Positions 1 through 8,279 of a stretch of 19,995 nucleotides of DNA are shown in pieces. This DNA is from Bacteroidales bacterium (lineage in GTDB: Bacteria; Bacteroidota; Bacteroidia; Bacteroidales; UBA932): positions 1 through 19,995 of the forward strand of contig WRBG01000016.1 in NCBI GenBank assembly GCA_009784635.1, in the 5' to 3' direction. Position numbers and translations under genes: made by a program. Within the stretch, counting starts at the first letter, position 1; each line of letters opens with the position of its first letter. Under the pieces are notes generated by a model. That model saw nothing but the letters and a program-made list of their open reading frames with translations, searched no databases and was not told where the DNA came from.

Positions 1-761
1 CCGATGTTGTTTTTAAACGAAACCTTGGTTTTTCCGGCCCGTCCCCTTTTGGTGGTAATCAATACCACTCCATTAGAAGCGCGGGAGCCGTACAAAGCGG
101 CGGCGGCGGCGTCTTTGAGAACGGTAATGCTTTCGATATCGCCCGGATTTAAGAAGTTCATGGCGCTGGTCCAAGTGTTGGAGACAGACCAGTCTCCGCT
201 AATAGCCACCACGCCATCAATCACATACAATGGGTCGTTGCCAGCCTGCATGGAGCCTACTCCACGAATTCGGATTTCGGGAAAGGCGCCCGGAAGACCG
301 GAGGTGTTTGACATTTGAACGCCGGTAAGATTTCCCTGTAAGGCCTGCTCAAAGCCGATTACAGGAACATCCTGCAACCTCTCGGCCCTCATGACGCTGG
401 CCGCTCCGGAATAGCTTTCTCTCCTTACCGTACCGTAGGCGACTACCATCACCTCATCCAACGCCGTAGCGTCGGGAGCGAGGAGGATGTTTACGATGGT
501 TCGGTTATTCACGGCTATCTCTTGAGTGGTATAGCCAATGTAGCTGATTATAAGCACGGCATTGCCCGGAATGTTGGCAAAGGTGAATCTTCCGTCCATG
601 TCGGTGGTTGTAATCAAATTAGTGCTGCCTTTGACAGCAATCGTGGCGAACGAGACCGGAGTCCCATCGTCAGCAGCGGTTACTGTGCCTGTAACCCTTG
701 TTTGTGCTAAGACGGCGGTACAACATAGAGCCGTTAGCACGAGTGTTAGGATTTTTTTCAT
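1..761 (-). CDS. SusC/RagA-family TonB-linked outer-membrane receptor, N-terminal part (runs off left edge)
   Basis: This is the first ~253 codons of a TonB-dependent nutrient importer; the frame is open to base 1, so the beta-barrel and any SusD partner lie outside the window. Translation from the ATG at 761 gives a signal peptide (MKKILTLVLTALCCTAVLAQ, cleaved near residue 20), then a carboxypeptidase-regulatory-like domain (about residues 22-95, with DMDGRFTFANIPG), the link LDEVMVVAYGTVRR, and a plug domain. The plug shows the family hallmarks: QALQGNLTGVQ, IRIRGVGS, DPLYVIDGV, NPGDIESITVLKDAAAA, ALYGSRASNGVVLITTKRG. These motifs make the family assignment secure. The substrate (usually a glycan, sometimes a peptide) cannot be read from this part. 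It starts 60 bp after the D-aminoacylase-like gene on the same strand, so co-transcription is possible; I see no convincing -7 box in the gap. Confidence 0.95.
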   Translation of the reverse strand, partial: MKKILTLVLTALCCTAVLAQTRVTGTVTAADDGTPVSFATIAVKGSTNLITTTDMDGRFTFANIPGNAVLIISYIGYTTQEIAVNNRTIVNILLAPDATALDEVMVVAYGTVRRESYSGAASVMRAERLQDVPVIGFEQALQGNLTGVQMSNTSGLPGAFPEIRIRGVGSMQAGNDPLYVIDGVVAISGDWSVSNTWTSAMNFLNPGDIESITVLKDAAAAALYGSRASNGVVLITTKRGRAGKTKVSFKNNI

Positions 762-821
762 AAATTGATTTTTAGGTTTTAAATTTTAGGGGTTAATATG
801 ATGGGTTTTTGACGAGCGCGA

Positions 822-2501
822 TTAGCCCAACCGGATAGCAGACCCGGCTAAAGCGCCCGTGTGTTGTTCATTTTTTACTGTCCACACCCCGTTTACAAAG
901 ACGTGTTCAATGCCTTTATTAAACTGGTGGGGTTGGACATAGGTAGCCAATTCGCGAACGGTGGCGGGGTCAAAGACCACCACGTCCGCTTGGTAGCCCG
1001 GAATCAGCAGGCCCCTGTCTTTAATGCCCAGACGGGAGGCGGGCAAGGCCGTCATTTTGTATATGGCGGTTTGCAGGTCAATCACTTTTTGTTCGCGTAC
1101 ATAGGTGCCCAAAAAGCGCGTAAACGTACCGTAGGACCGAGGATGGGGCAGACCGGTGGAGAGCGGGCCTTGTGGGGAGATGACGCTGCCGTCTGAGCCG
1201 GGCATACTCAAGCGGTGGGCGTAGAGCAATTGGAGGTTGTCCTCGGACATGGCAAATGCAATCATGCTTACCCTCATGTTTTCTGAGATTAACAAATGGC
1301 GGGCAAATGCTCCGAATTCCATCCCCGCCATTTGGGCGCCTTCTTGCAGGCTCTTGCCTCTGTACGCCAAGTTTTCGGGCTGACGGCATGAGGTAATTAT
1401 CACATTTTGAGGGCCTCCTAATCCTTGGATTCGAGAAGATAGGTGGCGGGCTATCTCTTTTCCCTTATGGGACTCTTGAAGTCGGGCGACCGCATCGGCG
1501 TTGCTGCCTTGAAGGTATTCCAAGGGAACAAAGATGGAGAGGCCGGTAGAAAAAGCGGTGTAGGGATAGCGGTCAAAGGCTATATCAACGCCCGAAGCAA
1601 CGGCTTGGTCTATCGTCTTTAACATAATGGGCATTTTGTGCCAGTTGGTGGGATTGGCCGCTTTAAAGTGAGAAATTTGGAGGCGGACTCCGGAGCGGCG
1701 GGCAATCTCGATGGTGTCTTTCAGCGACTCTGCCACGCGGTCGCCCTCGTCACGCATATGTATGCAAAACAGTCCATTATATTCGGCCACTACCTTGCAT
1801 AATTCGATGAGTTCTTCGTCGGAGGCATAGGAGCCGGGGGCGTATTCCAAGCCGCTGGACATGCCTATGCTGCCCATTTCTAACTGCTTTGCCAAGAGGT
1901 CTTTCATCAGCTTAATTTGGTCCGGAGTAGCTTGGTCTGCGTTTCTTCCCACCGCAATGGAGCGCAACTGTCCCTGTCCCGTAAAAGAGGCGTAGTTAAT
2001 CCCGATTTTATTCTTTTCCAAGGCATTGTAGAAACCGTCAATGTGTTGCCAAGAGGGATAACCAAACCGCAACTGGTCTTTTTGTTCGGCAAATTCGGCG
2101 TCCGAATAGGGAAAAGGAGAGCCGCCGCAGGTGCCGCCCACGTCTGTGGTAACGCCTTGATAAAGTTTACTGTCTCCCGGAGGACACTGCAACAAGTTGG
2201 TATTGGTGTGGGAATGGATGTCGAAAAAACCCGGAGAAACGGCGCGACCGGCTGCATCCAGCACTTGATTTGCCGCGTTGCCCAAGTTCCCGATGGCGGC
2301 AATTTTCCCGTCCTTGATGCCCAAGTCGCCCGAAATAGGCGCGCGGCCATCTCCGGCATATATTAGTCCGTTTTTGATTAAGACATCTAAAGAGGCAGAG
2401 CCTTTAACTTTGGCTTTTGCCCATAGAGAGGGGGTTATGCCCAGTCCCAAAGCGGCTCCGGCCGCGGCAGAAGTTTTGAGAAATGTGCGTCTCGATAACA
2501 T
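822..2501 (-). CDS. D-aminoacylase / N-acyl-D-amino-acid deacylase family amidohydrolase, Tat-exported
   Basis: Predicted zinc amidohydrolase of 559 residues. Family members remove the acyl group from N-acyl-D-amino acids; some related enzymes act on other cyclic amides, so the exact substrate is inferred. Residues 3-9 (SRRTFLK) form a twin-arginine signal followed by an Ala/Gly-rich hydrophobic stretch and a likely cut after LWAKA, placing the enzyme in the periplasm. Candidate metal and active-site residues follow the D-aminoacylase pattern: H96 and H98 in DIHSHTN, C125 in GGTCGGS, H248 in CIHMRDEGD, H278 in ISHFK, and D437 in PGSDGS. The C-terminal HPRSYGTFTRFLG and the closing beta-sandwich segment (QADVVVFDP) are also typical. 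Its promoter is divergent from the tricorn-like protease gene. A susC-like gene follows 60 bp downstream, which suggests (inference) linkage of uptake with D-amino-acid or peptide processing. Confidence 0.88.
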   Translation of the reverse strand: MLSRRTFLKTSAAAGAALGLGITPSLWAKAKVKGSASLDVLIKNGLIYAGDGRAPISGDLGIKDGKIAAIGNLGNAANQVLDAAGRAVSPGFFDIHSHTNTNLLQCPPGDSKLYQGVTTDVGGTCGGSPFPYSDAEFAEQKDQLRFGYPSWQHIDGFYNALEKNKIGINYASFTGQGQLRSIAVGRNADQATPDQIKLMKDLLAKQLEMGSIGMSSGLEYAPGSYASDEELIELCKVVAEYNGLFCIHMRDEGDRVAESLKDTIEIARRSGVRLQISHFKAANPTNWHKMPIMLKTIDQAVASGVDIAFDRYPYTAFSTGLSIFVPLEYLQGSNADAVARLQESHKGKEIARHLSSRIQGLGGPQNVIITSCRQPENLAYRGKSLQEGAQMAGMEFGAFARHLLISENMRVSMIAFAMSEDNLQLLYAHRLSMPGSDGSVISPQGPLSTGLPHPRSYGTFTRFLGTYVREQKVIDLQTAIYKMTALPASRLGIKDRGLLIPGYQADVVVFDPATVRELATYVQPHQFNKGIEHVFVNGVWTVKNEQHTGALAGSAIRLG

Positions 2502-2536
2502 AGTTTTTGGTTTTAAGTAAAAAAATATGCTTGGCG

Positions 2537-2544
2537 CAAAGATA
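2537..2544 (-). promoter_or_regulatory. Bacteroidetes -7 box for the D-aminoacylase-like gene
   Basis: TATCTTTG on the minus strand matches the Bacteroidetes -7 consensus TAnnTTTG exactly. A TTTA resembling the -33 TTTG lies 21 bp upstream. The predicted transcript would start near 2530, leaving a leader of about 30 nt before the ATG at 2501. Confidence 0.6.
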
Positions 2545-2570
2545 AGAAAAGTTATTTGAAAATCTTAAAG

Positions 2571-2578
2571 TATCTTTG
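2571..2578 (+). promoter_or_regulatory. Bacteroidetes -7 box for the tricorn-like protease gene
   Basis: TATCTTTG on the plus strand matches TAnnTTTG exactly, 35 bp before the ATG at 2614. No TTTG occurs at the usual 19-22 bp; the nearest (2555-2558) is only 12 bp away, so the -33 contact looks poor. With the box at 2537-2544 it forms a perfect inverted repeat (GCAAAGATA / TATCTTTGC). Confidence 0.6.
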
Positions 2579-2613
2579 CAAATCTAAAATCGTTTTTACC
2601 TAAAACTAATATT

Positions 2614-5600
2614 ATGAAACCATTTACAAAATTTGTCAAATCATTTATTTTTTCGCTGCTGGTGCTGCCCCTGTGCGCCCTGCATTTTTATGCCTACGCA
2701 GAGGAGGCAAGGCTTCTAAGATTCCCCAACATTCATGGGGATAAAGTAGTATTCTGTTATGGCGGAGACCTCTATCTTGTTCATGCCAACGGAGGCGTGG
2801 CCCGACAGCTCACTTCTCACATTGGATACGAGATGTTTCCCCATTTTTCTCCGGACGGGAGCATGATTGCCTTTACCGCCCAATACGACGGCAACACAGA
2901 GGTATATGTTATTCCGGCAGAGGGAGGTATTCCCCAAAGGCTGACCTATACCGCAACCATGAGCAGGGACGACATTGGCGACAGGATGGGGCCCAACAAT
3001 ATTGTCATGGGCTGGACTCCGGATGGCAAGAACGTGGTCTTTAGGAATAAGGCAAACGGACTGAGCGGCTTTGTGGGCCAACTGATGACCGTTCCCGTAC
3101 ACGGCGGCCTCCCTTCCGATATTCCATTGATGCACGGCGGATTCAACAGCTTTTCGCCGGACGGAAAGAAGTTGGCCTACAACTATATCATGCGGGAGTT
3201 TAGAAGTTGGAAAAGGTATCAAGGCGGTATGGCAGACGACATTAGGATATTCGACTTCGACACCAAACAATCGGTGCGGATAACCGACAACGTGTACCAA
3301 GATGTATTCCCCATGTGGACCAAAGACGGCAGCAAAATATATTACCTGTCGGACAGGGATAAACACATGAATCTCTATGCGTATGACGTAAACGCCAAGA
3401 CCACGGAGCAGCTCACCTTCCACAAGGAGTTCGACATCAAATTCCCCTCCATAGGCGGGAATACCGTGGTGTACGAGCATGGCGGCTACCTCTACAAATG
3501 GGACCCCATCCAAAAGAAAGAGGTAAAAATTCCGGTGGAAATAAAGAACGACCTACTGTACAACAGACCCCAATGGATGGACCTTTCCGGCTCCGTACGG
3601 TCGTTTGCGCCCTCTACCAATGGGGAGCGGCTTCTTGTCTCTGCAAGGGGAGATATTTTCTCGATTCCTGCCAAAGAGGGAGTTACTTATAACCTAACGA
3701 ATACTTCCTCGTCTCATAACCGTCTTCCGGCTTGGGCGCCGGATGGCAAAGGATACGCCTACGTTTCGGATAAGGACGGCGAGTTCAATATTTACTACCG
3801 AGAGACCGCTACGGGCAAAGAACGCAAATTGACCAATATAAAAGGGTATATATTCGGCTTTAAATGGTCTCCCGACTCAAAGAAAATCTTGTGGAGCGAG
3901 AAGATGAATACGCTTAACCTTTTGGATGTGGCCACCGGCGGCAACGAAGTAATAGAGCAGTCGGGATTAGGCTCGCTCAACAGCTATAACTGGTCTCCGG
4001 ACAGTAAACTGATTACCTATACGCTTCCCACCAAAACCATGAGCGTGGTGATGGTCTATGATACAAGGGATAAAAAGAAGATACAGATTACGGACGAGTG
4101 GTATTCGTCCGGCTCGAGCAACTTTAGTAAAGAAGGAAAGCATCTGTTGTTTACCTCCAACCGCACCTTCAACCCCACCAACAGCTCGACCGAGTTTAAC
4201 CACATCTACACCAATATGACCAAAATCTACGTGCTGCCCATCACCGAAGACGCCTTTATTCCGCTTGCTCCCAAGAACGACGAGGTGGTTCCTTCCGGTG
4301 CGCCTGCCGAGAGGAGGGACGAGTCGAAAGAATTGGTTTACAACTTTAACAATATGGCCAGAAAAATCGTAGAATTGCCCGTGCCCGGAGGGTCGTACAG
4401 CAACCTGCACATGATAGGCACCCATGTTTATTACAATGCCAGAACAGGGACCTCCATGTACGATATGGAGAATAAGAGAACAACAGACCTTCAGGCATCT
4501 ATCACGTTTGGATACGATTATAAAAAGGCCGTTGCCGTGTCCGGTTCAAGGGCGCAGGTGATAGACGTGCCCAGAGCGGCTGTTACCATATCCAATCCGA
4601 TAAATCTGAGCGGCGTGAAAAAATTGGTGAACTATCAAGAGGAGTGGAAGCAGATATTCCACGAAACGTGGAGGCAGATGCGCGACTTTTTCTACGCCAA
4701 GAATATGCATGGGGTTGATTGGGATGCCGTTTACAAGAGATATGCTCCGCTTGTGGCCCATGTGGCGCACAGGTCGGACCTTACCTATTTGATTGGAGAG
4801 ATGATTGGCGAACTTAATGTGGGACACGCATATTCGCAGAACGGAGAACGTCCCGAAGCCCCAAAAATACCCACGGGCTTGCTTGGCGCCACCTTCTCCA
4901 AGGACAGGTCGGGCTATTTTAAAGTGGAAAAGGTACTCGAAGGCGCCAACTGGGACCCGGCTACGCGCGCTCCCTTGACCATGCCCGGCGTGGACGTGAG
5001 GTCCGGCGATTATGTGCTTGCCATTAATGGTCGTTCGCTTAAAGACATAGACAACATATACGAATATCTTGTGGGCTTGGCCGGCGTCCTTACGGAAATA
5101 GAGGTAAATACCAAGCCTGAGTTGGCCGGTTCAAGAAAAGTATTGGTTGAGCCTTTGGCAAGCGAAAATTCGCTCTATTACTACAACTGGGTGCAGGGCA
5201 ACATCAAAAAGGTCAGCGAGGCTACAAACGGAGAAGTCGGCTATATCCATATTCCCGATATGGGAACGCCCGGTCTGAATGAATGGGCCAAGCATTATTA
5301 TCCACAATTGCAGAAAAAAGCGCTGATTATTGACGACAGGTATAATGGCGGAGGAAACGTCTCTCCCATGATTATTGAGCGGCTCCAGCGTACCATCACC
5401 TATTTTACCATGCACACCAACCAAACGTCCGGTTCCGTAAATCCCGTAGGTACGCATGAAGGCCCCAAGGTGCTATTAATGAACGAATATTCTGCTTCTG
5501 ACGGAGACCTTTTCCCTTATCGCTTTAAACATTACGACATGGGTACGGTCATTGGAAGAAGGACATGGGGCGGAACGGTCGGATACAGCGGCGCCATTCC

Positions 5601-5847
5601 CATGGTAGACAACGGCTCCATTGTTACGCCTTCCTACGCTCCTTATGCGCACGACGGGAGCGGCTGGATTATTGAAGGCGAAGGCGTTGAACCGCACATA
5701 GATATTGAGAATGACCCGTATAAAGAGTATATGGGCATAGATGAACAGCTGAATAAGGCGATTGAGGTGGCTTTGCGGCAGATTAAGGAATACATCTACC
5801 TGCCAAGGGCCATACCTGCTTGGCCCGATAAGTCGGGGAACAGGTAG
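2614..5847 (+). CDS. Tricorn-type S41 protease, exported
   Basis: A 1077-residue homologue of tricorn protease, close to the length of the archaeal enzyme. Tricorn proteases trim oligopeptides further. Order of domains: signal peptide (residues 1-29, ending YAYA/EE); repeated PD40/WD-like beta-propeller motifs over roughly 35-600 (for example HFSPDGSMIAF, AWAPDGKGYAY, KWSPDSKKILW); a helical core domain from about 680; a PDZ domain near 770-860 (GDYVLAINGRSL); and a C-terminal S41 domain. Candidate catalytic residues by motif are H738 (NVGHAY), S962 (SASDGD) and E1021 (IEGEGVEP). The residue before H738 is Gly, where archaeal tricorn has a Ser that takes part in catalysis. The signal peptide implies a periplasmic enzyme rather than the cytosolic archaeal one. 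It is monocistronic, with its own promoter and a hairpin after its stop. Confidence 0.9.
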   Translation: MKPFTKFVKSFIFSLLVLPLCALHFYAYAEEARLLRFPNIHGDKVVFCYGGDLYLVHANGGVARQLTSHIGYEMFPHFSPDGSMIAFTAQYDGNTEVYVIPAEGGIPQRLTYTATMSRDDIGDRMGPNNIVMGWTPDGKNVVFRNKANGLSGFVGQLMTVPVHGGLPSDIPLMHGGFNSFSPDGKKLAYNYIMREFRSWKRYQGGMADDIRIFDFDTKQSVRITDNVYQDVFPMWTKDGSKIYYLSDRDKHMNLYAYDVNAKTTEQLTFHKEFDIKFPSIGGNTVVYEHGGYLYKWDPIQKKEVKIPVEIKNDLLYNRPQWMDLSGSVRSFAPSTNGERLLVSARGDIFSIPAKEGVTYNLTNTSSSHNRLPAWAPDGKGYAYVSDKDGEFNIYYRETATGKERKLTNIKGYIFGFKWSPDSKKILWSEKMNTLNLLDVATGGNEVIEQSGLGSLNSYNWSPDSKLITYTLPTKTMSVVMVYDTRDKKKIQITDEWYSSGSSNFSKEGKHLLFTSNRTFNPTNSSTEFNHIYTNMTKIYVLPITEDAFIPLAPKNDEVVPSGAPAERRDESKELVYNFNNMARKIVELPVPGGSYSNLHMIGTHVYYNARTGTSMYDMENKRTTDLQASITFGYDYKKAVAVSGSRAQVIDVPRAAVTISNPINLSGVKKLVNYQEEWKQIFHETWRQMRDFFYAKNMHGVDWDAVYKRYAPLVAHVAHRSDLTYLIGEMIGELNVGHAYSQNGERPEAPKIPTGLLGATFSKDRSGYFKVEKVLEGANWDPATRAPLTMPGVDVRSGDYVLAINGRSLKDIDNIYEYLVGLAGVLTEIEVNTKPELAGSRKVLVEPLASENSLYYYNWVQGNIKKVSEATNGEVGYIHIPDMGTPGLNEWAKHYYPQLQKKALIIDDRYNGGGNVSPMIIERLQRTITYFTMHTNQTSGSVNPVGTHEGPKVLLMNEYSASDGDLFPYRFKHYDMGTVIGRRTWGGTVGYSGAIPMVDNGSIVTPSYAPYAHDGSGWIIEGEGVEPHIDIENDPYKEYMGIDEQLNKAIEVALRQIKEYIYLPRAIPAWPDKSGNR

Positions 5848-5868
5848 GCGCGTAAATGTCCATGGAGC

Positions 5869-5912
5869 AAGGCTAAACTATAAACTCATGTAGTTTAGCC
5901 TTTGTATTTTAT
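5869..5912 (+). terminator. Hairpin terminator candidate after the tricorn-like gene
   Basis: A perfect 12-bp stem (AAGGCTAAACTA at 5869-5880 with TAGTTTAGCCTT at 5891-5902) and a 10-nt loop are followed on the plus strand by an interrupted T-rich run (TGTATTTTATT). It starts 22 bp after the protease stop and overlaps the last codons of the convergent dehydrogenase gene. The minus side has no T run, so it probably serves the plus strand only. Confidence 0.6.
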
Positions 5913-7167
5913 TCCGATAGATGCCTTTGATGTCCAATAGAAAACCGTTTTCTTCGCACAGGGACTCTATATACTCCTCGGAAAGATTTTTATAGGAGTC
6001 GTGGGTAACGGCCACCACAACCGCACGGTATTTGCCCGACGGCGCTGCGCTTAGGTTGATTCCGTACTCGTGAATCACCTCGTTGGAATCGGCAAACGGG
6101 TCTACTACATCTACTTCCACGCCAAAATCTTTGAGTTCGTTAATAATATCCACCACTTTGGAGTTGCGGATGTCCGACACGTTCTCTTTGTAGGTAATGC
6201 CCATCACCAATATGCGACAGCCCATGATGCGCGCCCCCGTAGCAATAATCCGTTTAACCAATTTTTTGGCTATATAACCGCCCATGGTGTCGTTTACATA
6301 GCGTCCGGCGCGAATAATCTGCGGATGATACTTGAGGGCGTATGCCTTATGAACCAAATAATAAGGGTCTACGCCAATGCAATGCCCGCCTACCAATCCG
6401 GGGCTAAACTTGATGAAATTCCACTTGGTGCCGGCAGCCTCGATGACATCGTAGATATTGATGCCCAAGCGACCGGCAATAATAGACAATTCATTCATTA
6501 GGGCAATGTTTACATCCCGCTGGGTGTTTTCGATAATTTTGGCCATTTCTGCCACCTTTATGTTGGGCGCAGGGTGAACCCCCGCCTCAATCACCAGCTC
6601 GTAAACCCGGGCAATCTGCTCTAAGGCTTCTTTGTCGGAGCCGGACACAATCTTTACGGTATTGGTTAGGGTGTGTTCTTTATCTCCGGGATTAATCCGC
6701 TCCGGAGAGTAGCCCGCCTTGAAGTCGGGGCCGCAGCTAAGGCCGGATATCCGTTCCAACAAAGGGAGGCAAACTTCTTCTGTACAGCCCGGATAAACGG
6801 TAGATTCATAGACTACATAGTCTCCTTTCTTTAGGACTTTTCCTACCGTTTCCGTAGCAGAAATCAAGGGTTTGAGGTCGGGTTGGTTGTATGCGTCTAC
6901 CGGAGTGGGTACGGCCACTATAAAGAAACGCGCTTTGCTTAATTCGTCCAAAGAATCGGTAAAAAGAATGTCGGCTTGGGCAAAGGCTTGGGGCTCCAAC
7001 TCCCGACTGGGGTCTTCTCCATTTTTGAGTTTTTGTAGGCGATTACCATCAATCTCAAAGCCAATCACGCTGCATTTTTTGGCTAAGGCCAAGGCCAAAG
7101 GCAGTCCCACATATCCCAACCCTACCAATGCTATTCTGTCTTCTTTGTTTTGGATATTTAGAAACAT
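5878..7167 (-). CDS. Nucleotide-sugar 6-dehydrogenase (UDP-N-acetylhexosamine type, TviB/WbpA-like)
   Basis: NAD-dependent oxidation of a UDP-sugar to the uronic acid, supplying polysaccharide, capsule or O-antigen synthesis in the cytoplasm. The protein is 429 residues from the ATG at 7167. It shows the Rossmann motif VGLGYVGLPLA, the central GPDFKAGYSPERINPGD, and the catalytic-cysteine motif GGHCIGVDPYYL (C263), then the C-terminal UDP-binding domain (MGITYKENVSDIRNSK). The GYSPERINPGD segment is typical of the TviB/WbpA branch acting on UDP-GlcNAc or UDP-GalNAc rather than plain UDP-glucose; the substrate remains inference. The frame extends eight codons further up to a TTG at 7191, but that TTG is the end of the -7 promoter box, so the ATG is preferred. 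It stands alone here, with no glycosyltransferases nearby. Confidence 0.93.
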   Translation of the reverse strand: MFLNIQNKEDRIALVGLGYVGLPLALALAKKCSVIGFEIDGNRLQKLKNGEDPSRELEPQAFAQADILFTDSLDELSKARFFIVAVPTPVDAYNQPDLKPLISATETVGKVLKKGDYVVYESTVYPGCTEEVCLPLLERISGLSCGPDFKAGYSPERINPGDKEHTLTNTVKIVSGSDKEALEQIARVYELVIEAGVHPAPNIKVAEMAKIIENTQRDVNIALMNELSIIAGRLGINIYDVIEAAGTKWNFIKFSPGLVGGHCIGVDPYYLVHKAYALKYHPQIIRAGRYVNDTMGGYIAKKLVKRIIATGARIMGCRILVMGITYKENVSDIRNSKVVDIINELKDFGVEVDVVDPFADSNEVIHEYGINLSAAPSGKYRAVVVAVTHDSYKNLSEEYIESLCEENGFLLDIKGIYRNKIQRLNYMSL

Positions 7168-7188
7168 ATCATTTTGAAAATAAAAAGC

Positions 7189-7221
7189 CAAAGATAGTAT
7201 AATTTTTCTTGCAGATTCAAA
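7189..7221 (-). promoter_or_regulatory. Promoter of the nucleotide-sugar dehydrogenase gene
   Basis: On the minus strand TTTG (7221-7218), 21 bp, then TATCTTTG (7196-7189): a full Bacteroidetes -33/-7 promoter. The predicted start is near 7183, leaving about 15 nt before ATG 7167. This decides the start codon of the gene. Confidence 0.7.
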
Positions 7222-7238
7222 TAAAAGCGCTACATTTG
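7209..7238 (+). promoter_or_regulatory. Promoter of tRNA-Lys
   Basis: TTG (7209-7211), 19 bp, then TACATTTG (7231-7238) fits the Bacteroidetes consensus. Transcription should start near 7245, about 17 nt before the mature tRNA. It overlaps the divergent dehydrogenase promoter at 7189-7221. Confidence 0.7.
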
Positions 7239-7261
7239 CACCCTCAAAACAAAAAAGGACT

Positions 7262-7334
7262 GATTCGTTAGCTCAGCAGGTAGAGCACAACACTTTTAAT
7301 GTTGGGGTCCTGGGTTCGAGCCCCAGACGGATCA
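7262..7334 (+). tRNA. tRNA-Lys (anticodon UUU)
   Basis: A 73-nt cloverleaf with all stems paired: acceptor GATTCGT/ACGGATC (one G-U), D arm GCTC/GAGC with AGCAGGTA loop, anticodon arm CAACA-CTTTTAA-TGTTG, variable GGGTC, and T arm CTGGG-TTCGAGC-CCCAG, discriminator A. The anticodon is TTT. The CCA end is not encoded (the next bases are CTG). Confidence 0.97.
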
Positions 7335-7340
7335 CTGAGT

Positions 7341-7374
7341 ATCCCTCGCAATAAATTGATTGTGAGGGATTTTT
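7341..7374 (+). terminator. Intrinsic terminator of tRNA-Lys
   Basis: A 12-bp stem (ATCCCTCGCAAT with ATTGTGAGGGAT, one G-U pair), a 6-nt loop and a following T run lie 6 nt after the tRNA. The remaining bases 7375-7457 hold nothing I can recognise. Confidence 0.88.
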
Positions 7375-7457
7375 GTTTGAAATCAATGACTTAACAATAC
7401 ACTGATTGGAAGATTTTGCAACACTTGTAAAAACCTAAACATTAAATAATTATGACC

Positions 7458-8222
7458 TCAAACTTGAGCAATATCCAAATACCGCTCCATGGATTGCATT
7501 ACAGCCTTTGCCACAAACAAATAAAACCCCTCTCTATGGTCATCGGTATGGCTCTGCTCCAATGCAGTATAATACGCCAACTTTGCTTCGTTATCGCCTT
7601 TAAGGATGGTAATCGTATATCCGTTGGATAATAGATACAGGTTCATTAAAAGCCGTGAAGTACGCCCGTTCCCGTCTATAAACGGGTGAATCTTTACAAG
7701 TTCGTCATGCAGAAAGGCGGCTATGATGACCGGATGAGCGCCGTTTTTTTGCATGGTTTGGTAGTCTCTAATGAATTGTTCCATTTGCGGCATTACCAAA
7801 TAGGGTTGAGGCGGCAAATGCCTGCTTCCAACAATCATTACCGGCACACTCCTGTACCTGCCTGCCTGTTCTTTGTTGATACCGTGCAAAATAAGGGCGT
7901 GGATTTCCCTTATGGTTCGTTCCGTTATCTCTACATCGGCATGTGCTATGTCTTTGATAAACTCAACCGATTGGGCGTGGTTTATGGCTTCCAAATGTTC
8001 CCTCATGCTTTTGCCTCCAATGGTAACCCCCTCGCTCACGACCAAAGCCGTTTCCTGTAGAGTGAGGGTGTTGCCTTCTATCCGGTTGCTCTCATAGGTG
8101 TACTCCATTTCAAAGGCAGCTTTGATTTTGGTTAACGCCTCTACCGGCAACGGCCGTATGGACTGCAATCTGCTTTTTAGGCCATCTATTTGCTGTAAGA
8201 GTGTTTTTAATTCTATGTTCAT
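7458..8222 (-). CDS. Fic-domain protein (AMP-transferase family), class II-like with N-terminal inhibitory motif
   Basis: Fic proteins transfer a nucleotide part, usually AMP, from ATP to a hydroxyl group of a target protein. The 254-residue product has the complete Fic loop HPFIDGNGRTSR (catalytic His at residue 179 counted from this start). Near the N-terminus it has SNRIEGN, which fits the inhibitory-helix pattern [ST]xxxE[GN] that places a Glu in the ATP site; its N-terminal position is the class II arrangement. The upstream segment MEYTYESNRIEGNTLTL is typical of bacterial Fic/DOC proteins with a helical N-terminal lobe. Residual sequence beyond the Fic fold is short, with no obvious DNA-binding wing. 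The start is uncertain: an in-frame ATG at 8237 would add MQTGH; ATG 8222 fits the usual beginning of these proteins. It is transcribed alone, divergent from cutC. Target and role are unknown. Confidence 0.9.
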   Translation of the reverse strand: MNIELKTLLQQIDGLKSRLQSIRPLPVEALTKIKAAFEMEYTYESNRIEGNTLTLQETALVVSEGVTIGGKSMREHLEAINHAQSVEFIKDIAHADVEITERTIREIHALILHGINKEQAGRYRSVPVMIVGSRHLPPQPYLVMPQMEQFIRDYQTMQKNGAHPVIIAAFLHDELVKIHPFIDGNGRTSRLLMNLYLLSNGYTITILKGDNEAKLAYYTALEQSHTDDHREGFYLFVAKAVMQSMERYLDIAQV

Positions 8223-8279
8223 ATGACCTGTCTGCATACGGATAATATCGCCAGCCTACCGGCGTCGGATTATGTGCCG

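Noticed and set aside
4..318. Plus-strand frame at the left edge
   Set aside because: It is antisense to the SusC plug domain, whose motifs are unmistakable on the minus strand.
1917..2366. Plus-strand open frame of about 150 codons within the D-aminoacylase-like gene
   Set aside because: It is opposite conserved amidohydrolase motifs; the composition is a by-product of codon use.
2531..2546. TTGGCGC resembling a sigma-54 -24 element upstream of the tricorn-like gene
   Set aside because: No GC dinucleotide follows at the required 10-bp spacing.
2716..3513. Long minus-strand open frame (265 codons) inside the tricorn-like gene
   Set aside because: It is antisense to a well-supported coding region with clear PD40 motifs; the translation shows no domain.
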